This document shows positions 25,871-32,798 of a stretch of 41,144 nucleotides of DNA, in pieces. Within the stretch, counting starts at the first letter, position 1. Every line of letters begins with the position of its first letter. A program made the translations under genes and the position numbers. Source of the DNA: Flavobacteriaceae bacterium (GTDB lineage Bacteria; Bacteroidota; Bacteroidia; Flavobacteriales; Flavobacteriaceae); assembly GCA_024644745.1 (NCBI GenBank), contig JAHEHF010000020.1, positions 1 to 41,144 on the forward strand, read 5' to 3'. A model generated the notes under the pieces. The model was not told the origin of the DNA. It saw only the letters and a list, made by a program, of their open reading frames with translations, and searched no databases.

Positions 25871-26836
25871 ATGTCCGTTTTAGTATTTGCTGACAATTCA
25901 GAAGGAAAATTTAAAAAAACTGCCTTTGAACTCGTTTCTTACGGCAAACAATTGGCACAACAAGCCGGAACAAAGGTGGTTGCTCTAACGATCAATGCAA
26001 ATGATACATCAGCCCTGTCTTCCTTTGGTGCTGATAAAATCCTTAGCGTAAAGAGTGACCAATTAAATGTTTTCAATGCAAAGGCTTATTCAGATTGTAT
26101 TTATCAGGCTGTATTGAAGGAAGAAGCAGATATCGTGGTGATAGACTCTACGAGTAACGGTCTTTACCTGGCCCCCTTGCTGGCGGTTAAATTAAAGGCG
26201 GGATATGCATCTAATGTAGTTGCGCTTCCAGCTTCCATGTCTCCTTTTACCGTCAAACGCAATGCATTTTCGTCCAAGGGGTTTAATTTGAGTCAGATCA
26301 ACACAGAAAAGAAAGTCCTGGGACTGGCCAAAAATTCTTTCGGTGTAAAAGATCAAAAGGTTGATGCCGAGGAATCTGAATTTACACCAAATTTAAGTGA
26401 GGATGACTTTCAACTCAGCTCAAGCAAAATTGAACAAACTTCTGATAAAGTAACCATCGCAGACGCCGATATCGTTGTTTCCGGAGGAAGAGGACTGAAA
26501 GGACCTGAGAACTGGGGAATGATAGAAGAGCTGGCTTCGGTTCTTGGTGCAGCTACGGCCTGTTCTAAGCCTGTATCCGACCTGGGATGGAGGCCTCACA
26601 GTGAACATGTGGGCCAAACAGGAAAACCTGTTTCTTCAAATTTATACATCGCTGTTGCCATTTCCGGTGCCATTCAGCATTTGGCCGGTGTGAATGCTTC
26701 AAAAGTCAAGGTGGTGATCAACAATGATCCTGAAGCTCCGTTTTTTAAAGCAGCAGACTATGGGGTTGTAGGCGATGCTTTTGAGGTCGTCCCTGAACTG
26801 ATTGAAAAGTTAAAAGAATTTAAAAGTACACTATAA
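25871..26836 (+). CDS. etfA: Electron transfer flavoprotein, alpha subunit
   Basis: The 321-residue protein carries the FAD-binding C-terminal domain of ETF alpha. Recognisable segments are VSGGRGLKGPENW, GAATACSKPVSDLGWRPHSEHVGQTG, LYIAVAISGAIQHLAGV and INNDPEAPFFKAADYGVVGD. The N-terminal domain is the adenine-nucleotide-fold half that pairs with EtfB. The canonical Arg in the S-R-x-x-V-D segment of many ETFs reads Lys here (ACSKPVSD), which I believe is usual in this phylum. It is co-directional with etfB and presumably on the same transcript despite the intervening hairpin. A candidate terminator lies after it. Confidence 0.96.
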   Translation: MSVLVFADNSEGKFKKTAFELVSYGKQLAQQAGTKVVALTINANDTSALSSFGADKILSVKSDQLNVFNAKAYSDCIYQAVLKEEADIVVIDSTSNGLYLAPLLAVKLKAGYASNVVALPASMSPFTVKRNAFSSKGFNLSQINTEKKVLGLAKNSFGVKDQKVDAEESEFTPNLSEDDFQLSSSKIEQTSDKVTIADADIVVSGGRGLKGPENWGMIEELASVLGAATACSKPVSDLGWRPHSEHVGQTGKPVSSNLYIAVAISGAIQHLAGVNASKVKVVINNDPEAPFFKAADYGVVGDAFEVVPELIEKLKEFKSTL

Positions 26837-26871
26837 ATCATTCTAATTTTTCAGTAAATTGCCCCCTTAAT

Positions 26872-26932
26872 AGGCCAGTAGAAATTATGAAGACCATAAG
26901 TCCTTATTTTTAATGGCCTTTTTCATTTTTAT
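26872..26932 (+). terminator. Candidate terminator after etfA
   Basis: AGGCCA (26872-26877) pairs with TGGCCT (26914-26919), with a smaller imperfect hairpin around AGAC/GTCC inside the loop. The outer stem is followed by TTTTTCATTTTT. The long loop makes it less certain than the other terminators in the window. Confidence 0.45.
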
Positions 26933-26964
26933 TCGTAAATTGAATTGCTAAAATTAAAGTCAAC

Positions 26965-27570
26965 GTGAGTCTCGTACGTTTAAATATTAAAGGAATTTCA
27001 TACAGTCAAACTCAAAGCGGCGCCTATGCCCTGGTATTGAGCGAAGAAGATGGAGAAAGAACCTTACCAATTATTATTGGTGCATTTGAAGCCCAATCTA
27101 TTGCAATAGCACTGGAAAAAGAAATCAAACCACCCAGACCTCTTACCCATGATCTTTTTAAAAGCTTCGCAGATCGTTTTAATATCATCGTAAAACAAGT
27201 CATTATTCATAAGCTCGTGGATGGTGTATTTTATTCAAGCCTGATATGTGAATGTGATAAAATAGAAGAGATCATCGATGCGAGAACATCTGATGCCATT
27301 GCTCTTGCAACACGATTTAAAGCCCCTATATTTACTTTTGAAAACATTCTCGACAAAGCAGGTATCATTTTAAAAATAAAGGATGAATCCAAACTGGAAA
27401 AATCTAAATTCAAAATGGAAGATCTAGTGGCCAATGTTCCTGAAGAAACTTCTACATTTAAAGATGAAACCCTGGAGGAATTGCACAAACAACTGGATCA
27501 GGCAGTCAATAATGAAGACTATGAACTGGCTGCCAAAATAAGGGATGAAATCTCCAAAAGAGAAAAATAA
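26965..27570 (+). CDS. Bifunctional nuclease (DUF151) with C-terminal UVR motif
   Basis: The 201-residue protein has an N-terminal bifunctional nuclease/DUF151 domain (residues about 1-130: SGAYALVLSEEDGERTLPIIIGAFEAQSIA, and ARTSDAIALATRFKAPIFT). A C-terminal UVR-type helical hairpin follows (about 165-201, LEELHKQLDQAVNNEDYELAAKIRDEI), the motif used for UvrB-UvrC contact and also found in other stress proteins. DUF151 proteins are reported to have DNase/RNase activity in plants; the bacterial role is unclear. The start is GTG 26965, the only start that preserves the conserved N-terminal strand. nupC follows 10 bases later, so the two are co-transcribed. Confidence 0.88.
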   Translation: MSLVRLNIKGISYSQTQSGAYALVLSEEDGERTLPIIIGAFEAQSIAIALEKEIKPPRPLTHDLFKSFADRFNIIVKQVIIHKLVDGVFYSSLICECDKIEEIIDARTSDAIALATRFKAPIFTFENILDKAGIILKIKDESKLEKSKFKMEDLVANVPEETSTFKDETLEELHKQLDQAVNNEDYELAAKIRDEISKREK

Positions 27571-27580
27571 CCAATAGCTT

Positions 27581-28975
27581 ATGCTGAAAAAATTTTTGCT
27601 TTTTTTATCACTCTTCCTTCTGAATTTACCGACAAATGCACAACAAATTGTGAATGAAATTACACCTAATGCAGGCATTTCTTTTGAATCTGTTTGGAGA
27701 GGGGTATTGGGGATGATCGTCCTGATTGTGCTCGCTTATTTATTCAGTTCCAACAAAAAAGCCATTCAATGGAAAACTGTCGGCATTGGTCTTTCCATAC
27801 AATTATTGATCGCCATTGGCGTATTGCGGGTTCCCCTGATACAGTCAGCCTTTGAAAGTATCGGACAGGTATTTGTAAGCGTACTGGATTACACCAAGGC
27901 AGGAAGCAAATTTCTCTTTGAAGGACTTGTTGTTGATCAGACGACGTTTGGCTTTATTTTTGCCTTTCAGGTGCTTCCCACAATCGTATTTTTCTCTGCA
28001 TTGACTTCCCTGCTCTTTTACCTGGGCATCATACAAAAAATAGTCAAAGCACTGGCCTGGCTCTTGTCGAAGGTCCTGAAAATTTCAGGTGCTGAAAGCC
28101 TCAGTGTTGCGGGCAATATCTTTCTTGGTCAAACGGAAGCCCCTTTGTTGATCAAAGCCTATTTGGAGAAAATGAACCGTTCGGAGATGCTTTTGGTCAT
28201 GATCGGTGGTATGGCCACAGTAGCGGGCGCTGTTTTGGCGGCATATATTGGCTTCCTTGGAGGAGATGATCCCGTCATGCGGTTGAAATTTGCCAAGCAC
28301 TTGCTGGCTGCTTCAGTGATGGCGGCACCGGGAGCCATTGTGATCTCAAAAATGCTTTACCCGCAAACGGAGGATATCAGTACGGATGTCCAGGTATCTT
28401 CAGAAAAGATAGGAACAAATGTATTGGATGCCATTTCAAATGGTACCACGGAAGGATTGAGACTCGCTGTCAATGTGGGTGCGATGTTATTGGTATTTGT
28501 TGCCTTTATAGCCATGATCAACGGTATTTTAGGCTGGATCGGAGACATCACGACCTTAAATATCTGGATGGAGGCGCATACCCCCTACCCGAAACTCACC
28601 CTGGAGTCTATCCTCGGTACGCTATTTGCCCCTTTGATGTGGCTTATAGGAGTGGCTAAAAACGACATGATGATGATGGGACAGCTTCTTGGTATCAAAC
28701 TGGCAGCCAGTGAATTTGTAGGTTATATTCAACTCGCTGAACTCAAGGATGCCCAAAACCTGATTCATTTGAACAATAGCAAATCCATTATCATGGCGAC
28801 CTACATGCTATGCGGGTTTGCCAATTTTGCCTCTATTGGGATCCAGATAGGCGGTATAGGTTCCCTGGCCCCAGGACAGCGAAAGACACTCTCAGAATTT
28901 GGCATGAAAGCCCTAATCGGAGGGTCCTTGGCTTCACTTCTTTCGGCAACCATTGCGGGAATGATTATCGGATAA
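27581..28975 (+). CDS. Concentrative (Na+-coupled) nucleoside transporter, NupC/CNT family
   Basis: The 464-residue inner-membrane protein imports nucleosides, probably with a sodium or proton gradient. CNT family signatures are GQTEAPLLIKAYLEKMNRSEM with GGMATVAGAVLAAYIGF (about 183-225), APLMWLIGV, and a C-terminal CGFANFASIGIQIGGIGSLAPGQR. Many hydrophobic segments are present. Unusually for a polytopic permease it opens with a classic cleavable signal peptide (MLKKFLLFLSLFLLNLPTNAQ) followed by about 25 residues before the first CNT helix. It is 10 bases after the nuclease gene. With thyA, folA and the deoxynucleoside kinase nearby it fits nucleoside salvage. Substrate range cannot be read from sequence. 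Confidence 0.93.
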   Translation: MLKKFLLFLSLFLLNLPTNAQQIVNEITPNAGISFESVWRGVLGMIVLIVLAYLFSSNKKAIQWKTVGIGLSIQLLIAIGVLRVPLIQSAFESIGQVFVSVLDYTKAGSKFLFEGLVVDQTTFGFIFAFQVLPTIVFFSALTSLLFYLGIIQKIVKALAWLLSKVLKISGAESLSVAGNIFLGQTEAPLLIKAYLEKMNRSEMLLVMIGGMATVAGAVLAAYIGFLGGDDPVMRLKFAKHLLAASVMAAPGAIVISKMLYPQTEDISTDVQVSSEKIGTNVLDAISNGTTEGLRLAVNVGAMLLVFVAFIAMINGILGWIGDITTLNIWMEAHTPYPKLTLESILGTLFAPLMWLIGVAKNDMMMMGQLLGIKLAASEFVGYIQLAELKDAQNLIHLNNSKSIIMATYMLCGFANFASIGIQIGGIGSLAPGQRKTLSEFGMKALIGGSLASLLSATIAGMIIG

Positions 28976-29019
28976 AGAGATCCAAATTATTTTTCATCAA
29001 ATAATATTAACAAGAGATT

Positions 29020-29051
29020 TTGAATATTTCATTCAGAATAAATTATATTTG
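29020..29051 (+). promoter_or_regulatory. Full Bacteroidota promoter for thyA
   Basis: TTG at 29020-29022, a 21-base spacer, then TATATTTG at 29044-29051 match the -33 TTG / -7 TAnnTTTG pattern exactly. This is the best-formed promoter in the window. It implies a leader of about 80 bases before the thyA ATG. Confidence 0.7.
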
Positions 29052-29096
29052 AATCCTTGTTCCCGGGAAGGGATAAATGGCCTTTTTTAAAATTTA

Positions 29097-29113
29097 AAGT
29101 ACCCAAAGTACTT
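29097..29113 (+). other. Hairpin in the thyA leader
   Basis: AAGTAC (29097-29102) pairs with GTACTT (29108-29113) around loop CCAAA. A GC-rich palindrome, TTCCCGGGAA (29060-29069), lies upstream in the same leader. No T-run follows, so it is not a terminator; it may affect translation or mRNA stability. Confidence 0.4.
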
Positions 29114-29141
29114 ATTAATTTCAAAAACATTTTTTAGTACA

Positions 29142-29966
29142 ATGAAACAATATTTAGATTTGATCAAGCACGTGATTGATCATGGAATAACCAAAGAAGA
29201 CAGAACGGGTACCGGAACGAAAAGCGTTTTCGGATATCAAATGAGATTTGATCTTGCGGAAGGATTTCCGATGGTGACCACAAAAAAATTGCATTTGAAA
29301 TCGATCATTCATGAATTGTTATGGTTTTTAAAAGGAGATACAAATATTCAGTATTTAAATGACAACGGCGTTAAAATTTGGGATGCCTGGGCCGATGAAA
29401 ATGGCGATCTCGGACCGGTTTACGGATACCAGTGGAGGAATTGGAATGGAGACGGAATTGATCAGATTAAAGAAGTTGTGGATACCATTAAAAACAATCC
29501 CGACAGCCGCCGAATGATTGTATCTGCATGGAATCCAAGTGTTCTTCCTGATACCTCGGTTGGTTTTTCCGAAAATGTGGCGAATAACAAAGCGGCATTG
29601 CCTCCCTGCCACGCTTTTTTTCAATTTTATGTCAGTGATGGGAAATTATCCTGTCAATTATACCAAAGAAGTGCAGACATCTTTCTGGGCGTTCCATTCA
29701 ATATTGCCTCCTACGCACTGTTTACCATGATGTTGGCACAGGTAACCGGCCTGGCTTATGGAGATTTTATCCACACCTTTGGAGATGCCCACATTTATAA
29801 CAATCATATGGAACAAATCCATCTGCAGCTGAGCCGGGATCCAAAACCCCTTCCGAAAATGATCATTAATCCGGAAGTCAAAAATATCTTTGAATTTTCA
29901 TTTAAAGATTTTAACTTAGTAGCTTATGACCCGCACCCTCATATCAGAGGGCGCGTATCTGTTTAA
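29142..29966 (+). CDS. thyA: Thymidylate synthase (folate-dependent, ThyA type)
   Basis: ThyA methylates dUMP to dTMP with methylene-tetrahydrofolate, giving dihydrofolate that FolA recycles. The 274-residue protein has the catalytic cysteine in [10 protein letters not shown] (Cys156), the phosphate-binding RTGTGT near the start, and [19 protein letters not shown]. Compared with the 264-residue E. coli enzyme there is a short insertion (about residues 137-152, [13 protein letters not shown]) just before the active-site cysteine, which appears common in this group. folA lies about 620 bp downstream behind two small genes on the same strand. A complete promoter and a structured leader precede it. 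Confidence 0.97.
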   Translation: MKQYLDLIKHVIDHGITKEDRTGTGTKSVFGYQMRFDLAEGFPMVTTKKLHLKSIIHELLWFLKGDTNIQYLNDNGVKIWDAWADENGDLGPVYGYQWRNWNGDGIDQIKEVVDTIKNNPDSRRMIVSAWNPSVLPDTSVGFSENVANNKAALPPCHAFFQFYVSDGKLSCQLYQRSADIFLGVPFNIASYALFTMMLAQVTGLAYGDFIHTFGDAHIYNNHMEQIHLQLSRDPKPLPKMIINPEVKNIFEFSFKDFNLVAYDPHPHIRGRVSV

Positions 29967-29985
29967 TCCCCCAAATTAATTGACT

Positions 29986-30204
29986 ATGAGTACTTTAGAA
30001 ATAAAATTAAACCTGATCAAACACATTACTCAAATTGAGGATATTCATTTATTACAAAGAATGCAGGCGTTTTTGAACACCTCAGGAAGTTTGTACAATG
30101 AAAAACTCAATGAAATTCCTTCGATGCGCAACAATAAAGACAAAGAGTTTAACGATAAAGAAGATTTTACCGATTATATCAAAGAATGGGTAAAAGACAT
30201 GTAA
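29986..30204 (+). CDS. Small antitoxin-like protein of unknown function
   Basis: The 72-residue protein begins MSTLEIKLNLIKHITQIEDIHLLQRMQAFL, the same style as many short Bacteroidota proteins with addiction-module-antitoxin-like N-termini. The rest is charged and probably disordered (MRNNKDKEFNDKEDFTDYIKEWV). ATG 29986 is chosen; a TTG two codons earlier is possible. No toxin-like gene is next to it: the next gene encodes a 2TM membrane protein. It lies 19 bases after thyA and 13 before the next gene, so it belongs to the thyA-folA transcript. The antitoxin resemblance is weak and functional assignment is not justified. Confidence 0.6.
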   Translation: MSTLEIKLNLIKHITQIEDIHLLQRMQAFLNTSGSLYNEKLNEIPSMRNNKDKEFNDKEDFTDYIKEWVKDM

Positions 30205-30217
30205 TTCCTGATTTGTT

Positions 30218-30574
30218 TTGACTGAAACTCTAGACCACGAACTTTACGAAAAAGCGCGAAAACGAACCAAACAAAAAAAAAGGGTTTATTTTCATTCTGT
30301 GCTGTTTCTTTTTGGTTCGGTATTTTTTGTTGTACTGAACAAGGTCATTAAATTCCATGAGGAGTTGGATTGGTATGTTTGGGCCATTTTTGCCTGGCTG
30401 TTCATATTGTTGCTCCATTATATCAGAGTGTTTATCATGAAACGCTTTTTCGGAAAAGAATGGGAAAGGATCGAAACAGAAAAACTTATTCTGAAACACA
30501 GGGAAAAGCTGCAAAAGCTGGAGAGCAAGCTGGAATCTTCAGGAGCTTTTGACGAACTGGACAGCATTTCCTGA
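30218..30574 (+). CDS. 2TM domain membrane protein
   Basis: The 118-residue protein has a basic N-terminal helix (YEKARKRTKQKKR), two transmembrane segments (about residues 25-45, FHSVLFLFGSVFFVVLN, and 53-72, WYVWAIFAWLFILLLHYI) and a charged C-terminal helix (KRFFGKEWERIETEKLI). This is the pattern of the 2TM domain family found in Bacteroidota, sometimes attached to LytTR histidine kinases or alone. Function is unknown. It starts at TTG 30218, because no in-frame ATG occurs before the first membrane helix. It lies between the small gene and folA in one probable operon. Confidence 0.82.
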   Translation: MTETLDHELYEKARKRTKQKKRVYFHSVLFLFGSVFFVVLNKVIKFHEELDWYVWAIFAWLFILLLHYIRVFIMKRFFGKEWERIETEKLILKHREKLQKLESKLESSGAFDELDSIS

Positions 30575-30587
30575 ATGAATTAATTCT

Positions 30588-31070
30588 ATGCTTACGATAA
30601 TTGCTGCAATAGCGACCAATAACGCGCTGGGTAAAAACAATGACCTCATATGGCATTTACCGGCCGATCTGAAACGTTTTAAAAAAGTAACCCTGGGTCA
30701 TCATGTGATCATGGGAAGGAAAACTTTTGAATCACTGGGCAAACCCTTGCCAAACAGGACGACCATTATTATTTCAAGAAATCCCGACTACCATGTGGAA
30801 GGATGCATCGTAGTGAATTCCTTGCCAAATGCCATTAAAGCGGCAAGCGCAGATGACAACCCATTTATATTAGGCGGTGCAGAAATTTACAGTCAAGCTA
30901 TGAAACACGCTGATTTGCTTGATCTTACGCTGGTTCACCAAGTTTTTGAAGGGGATGCATTTTTCCCTGAGATTGACCTTGAAGTCTGGACCATGACAAA
31001 ACGCGTTGATTTCAAAGCTGATGAAGTGAACCAATATGATTATAGTTTTGTACAATACAAAAAAAAGTGA
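30588..31070 (+). CDS. folA: Dihydrofolate reductase
   Basis: The 160-residue enzyme reduces dihydrofolate to tetrahydrofolate with NADPH. Family signatures are IAAIATNNALGKNNDLIWHLPADLKRF with the substrate-binding Asp27, the cofactor segment VIMGRKTFESLG (about 40-51), ILGGAEIYSQAM and a C-terminal DEVNQYDYSFVQY. It is 13 bases after the 2TM gene and completes the thyA-folA cycle on one strand. The last codons and the TGA stop lie within the stem of a terminator that serves the opposite strand. Confidence 0.97.
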   Translation: MLTIIAAIATNNALGKNNDLIWHLPADLKRFKKVTLGHHVIMGRKTFESLGKPLPNRTTIIISRNPDYHVEGCIVVNSLPNAIKAASADDNPFILGGAEIYSQAMKHADLLDLTLVHQVFEGDAFFPEIDLEVWTMTKRVDFKADEVNQYDYSFVQYKKK

Positions 31071-31096
31071 GCTCATATAGGCAGAGCTCACTTTCA
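31057..31096 (-). terminator. Intrinsic terminator for the minus-strand secreted hypothetical, overlapping the folA stop
   Basis: AAAGTGAGCTC (31064-31074) pairs perfectly with GAGCTCACTTT (31084-31094) around a 9-base loop. On the minus strand the stem is followed by a run of eight Ts (31066-31059). The folA TGA stop (31068-31070) lies inside the stem. On the plus strand the tail is weak (TTTCAAATC). Confidence 0.85.
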
Positions 31097-31131
31097 AATC
31101 ACTGGACAATAACTAATTAAAAATAATAAGA

Positions 31132-31719
31132 TTAAATTTTGATCTTTTTGCTGTACCTTCTTCCTTCGAACTTAAAGACGAACAGGTATTCACCTTCTTT
31201 TGATTCAGAAAAATCATAAATTTTGTTGATCATTTTTTCATTTTCAAATTTTTCAGATAATACGAGATCATTGTTTTCTGAATAATAGATCTTATATTCC
31301 AATGGGCTTTCATTATACGACACTCTTGAAACGTATACCCTAGCGTCTTTAACCCTTACAAAAGGCTTAAAAATTGTCGACTTTTCATCTTTTCTGAAAT
31401 TTACCTGATTAGACACAACATCAAATGGTATCACCACGATCTCGAAATCTGTGTCGAGCTCGAAATAATAATCACCATTGGGTAAAGCAGTCAGATCGAA
31501 GCCTTTGGAATATTGTCCTGATTTGACAATTGACTCTTTGTAAAGCACCAGACCCTTGTCATCCTTGATGGTCAACATAGATCCCAGTTTTACATTTTTA
31601 AAGCTCAAATGGGTAACCTTTTCTTTTTCCTTAAAGGATACGCTTTCATCATTTGCATAACTTAGGAATGATACCAACATTAATAAAATGATGAGATTTT
31701 TTTTCGTTAATTTTTTCAT
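31132..31719 (-). CDS. Secreted protein of unknown function
   Basis: The 195-residue protein has a clear signal peptide (MKKLTKKNLIILLMLVSFLSYA) and a mature part with alternating beta-strand patterning, such as DLTALPNGDYYFELDTDFEIVVIPF and EGEYLFVFKFEGRRYSKKIKI. This is consistent with a small periplasmic or surface beta-sandwich, though no named family was recognised. The TALPNGDYYFEL segment resembles the turn-strand patterns of type IX secretion sorting domains, but the protein is too short and its C-terminus does not fit a typical sorting domain. ATG 31719 is chosen because it starts the signal peptide; an in-frame start at 31785 would lie upstream of the promoter box. A strong terminator follows. 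Confidence 0.75.
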   Translation of the reverse strand: MKKLTKKNLIILLMLVSFLSYANDESVSFKEKEKVTHLSFKNVKLGSMLTIKDDKGLVLYKESIVKSGQYSKGFDLTALPNGDYYFELDTDFEIVVIPFDVVSNQVNFRKDEKSTIFKPFVRVKDARVYVSRVSYNESPLEYKIYYSENNDLVLSEKFENEKMINKIYDFSESKEGEYLFVFKFEGRRYSKKIKI

Positions 31720-31748
31720 GATATAATATTTATTAAAATTAGACATGG

Positions 31749-31756
31749 CAAATGTA
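31749..31756 (-). promoter_or_regulatory. Bacteroidota -7 box for the secreted hypothetical
   Basis: Minus strand 31756-31749 reads TACATTTG, an exact match, 29 bases before the ATG at 31719. A minus-strand TTG at 31782-31780 lies 23 bases upstream, at the edge of the accepted spacing. Confidence 0.5.
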
Positions 31757-31898
31757 GATGAGATCAAAGCCTCAAAAAACAACACTTTTGACTATTTTAT
31801 ATACTTAATTATCAATTTACATTAACTTAACACTTCATATTGTTAATATTGTACATAATAATGGTAAATTCGCATAGTATATCATATTGGAAATAATT

Positions 31899-31906
31899 TA
31901 TTTTTG
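31899..31906 (+). promoter_or_regulatory. Bacteroidota -7 box for the cupin-AraC gene
   Basis: TATTTTTG matches TAnnTTTG and lies 18 bases before ATG 31925. It overlaps an in-frame TTG (31904), which argues that the TTG is not the translation start. Confidence 0.5.
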
Positions 31907-31924
31907 CATAAATACCCGAGTCAG

Positions 31925-32797
31925 ATGATGAATAAAAAACCAAGTTTTGAAAAAATTAGTCCGAGCTTTGGAAGCTCGATCCTTGTCAAACAACACAATA
32001 AGGATATTGCCAATAATGTGGCTTTTTGGCATTTTCATCCTGAAGTGGAACTTGTCTATGTGAACAAGGGGCAAGGGAAAAGGCATATTGGCAATCATTT
32101 ATCATATTTTAACAACAGCATGCTGGTTCTAATTGGCGCCAACCTGCCCCATAATGGATTTGTCGATCGTCTTACGACAAACGGGAGCGAGACCATAGTT
32201 CAGTTCAAGTTAGATTTTCTGGGAAAAATTTTTTACAACATCCCTGAAATGAGTAATATAAATGCCCTTTTCGAAAGAGCAAAAAAGGGAATTATTTTTA
32301 AGCCCGAAACCAAAAAGGTGGTGGGACCAAAAATTGAAAGTTTACTTGATCACCAGGGAATGTCAAGAGTTATAAAGCTTCTGGAAATATTAAATGACCT
32401 CTCACTTGCCAATGATTATTCATTTCTCAATGCCGATGGCTTTGCCTTTGAAACAGAACCTCAGGATAGTGAAAAGATAGATGTCATCTTTAAGCACATC
32501 AACAATAATTTTAAGAGACACATCAGTTTGGATGAAATTTCTGACAAGGTAAGCATGACGGTACCTGCCTTCTGCCGTTATTTTAAAAAAGCGACAGGTA
32601 AGACCTTTACCAAATTGGTCAATGAATACAGGGTGGTTCACGCAACAAAGTTGCTACAGGAAAATCAATCAAGTATCACTGACATTTGTTTTGAATGCGG
32701 TTTCAACAACTTCTCTCATTTCAACAGGTTGTTCAAGGAGTTCACAGGAAAAAGCGCCTCTAAGTACAGAAGCGAAATGAAAAGAATGATTCAATGA
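31925..32797 (+). CDS. AraC-family regulator with N-terminal cupin sensor domain
   Basis: The predicted protein has about 290 residues. The N-terminal part reads WHFHPEVELVYVNKGQGKRHIGNHLSYFNNSMLVLIGANLPH, the cupin/AraC-binding fold usually used to sense sugars or similar small ligands. The C-terminal 100 residues are the AraC double helix-turn-helix (SLDEISDKVSMTVPAFCRYFKKATGKTF and ITDICFECGFNNFSHFNRLFKEFTGKSASKYR). ATG 31925 is chosen over an upstream TTG (31904) that overlaps a promoter box. The gene is divergent from the secreted hypothetical and convergent with sppA, one base from its stop. Neither neighbour is an obvious carbohydrate gene, so the target is unknown. Confidence 0.9.
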   Translation: MMNKKPSFEKISPSFGSSILVKQHNKDIANNVAFWHFHPEVELVYVNKGQGKRHIGNHLSYFNNSMLVLIGANLPHNGFVDRLTTNGSETIVQFKLDFLGKIFYNIPEMSNINALFERAKKGIIFKPETKKVVGPKIESLLDHQGMSRVIKLLEILNDLSLANDYSFLNADGFAFETEPQDSEKIDVIFKHINNNFKRHISLDEISDKVSMTVPAFCRYFKKATGKTFTKLVNEYRVVHATKLLQENQSSITDICFECGFNNFSHFNRLFKEFTGKSASKYRSEMKRMIQ

Positions 32798-32798
32798 T

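Noticed and set aside
28986-29005. ATTATTT/AAATAAT hairpin after nupC
   Set aside because: Stem of A-T pairs only, with no T-run; too weak to call a terminator.
29986-30574. Toxin-antitoxin module
   Set aside because: The first small protein is only vaguely antitoxin-like and the next is a 2TM membrane protein, not a recognised toxin.
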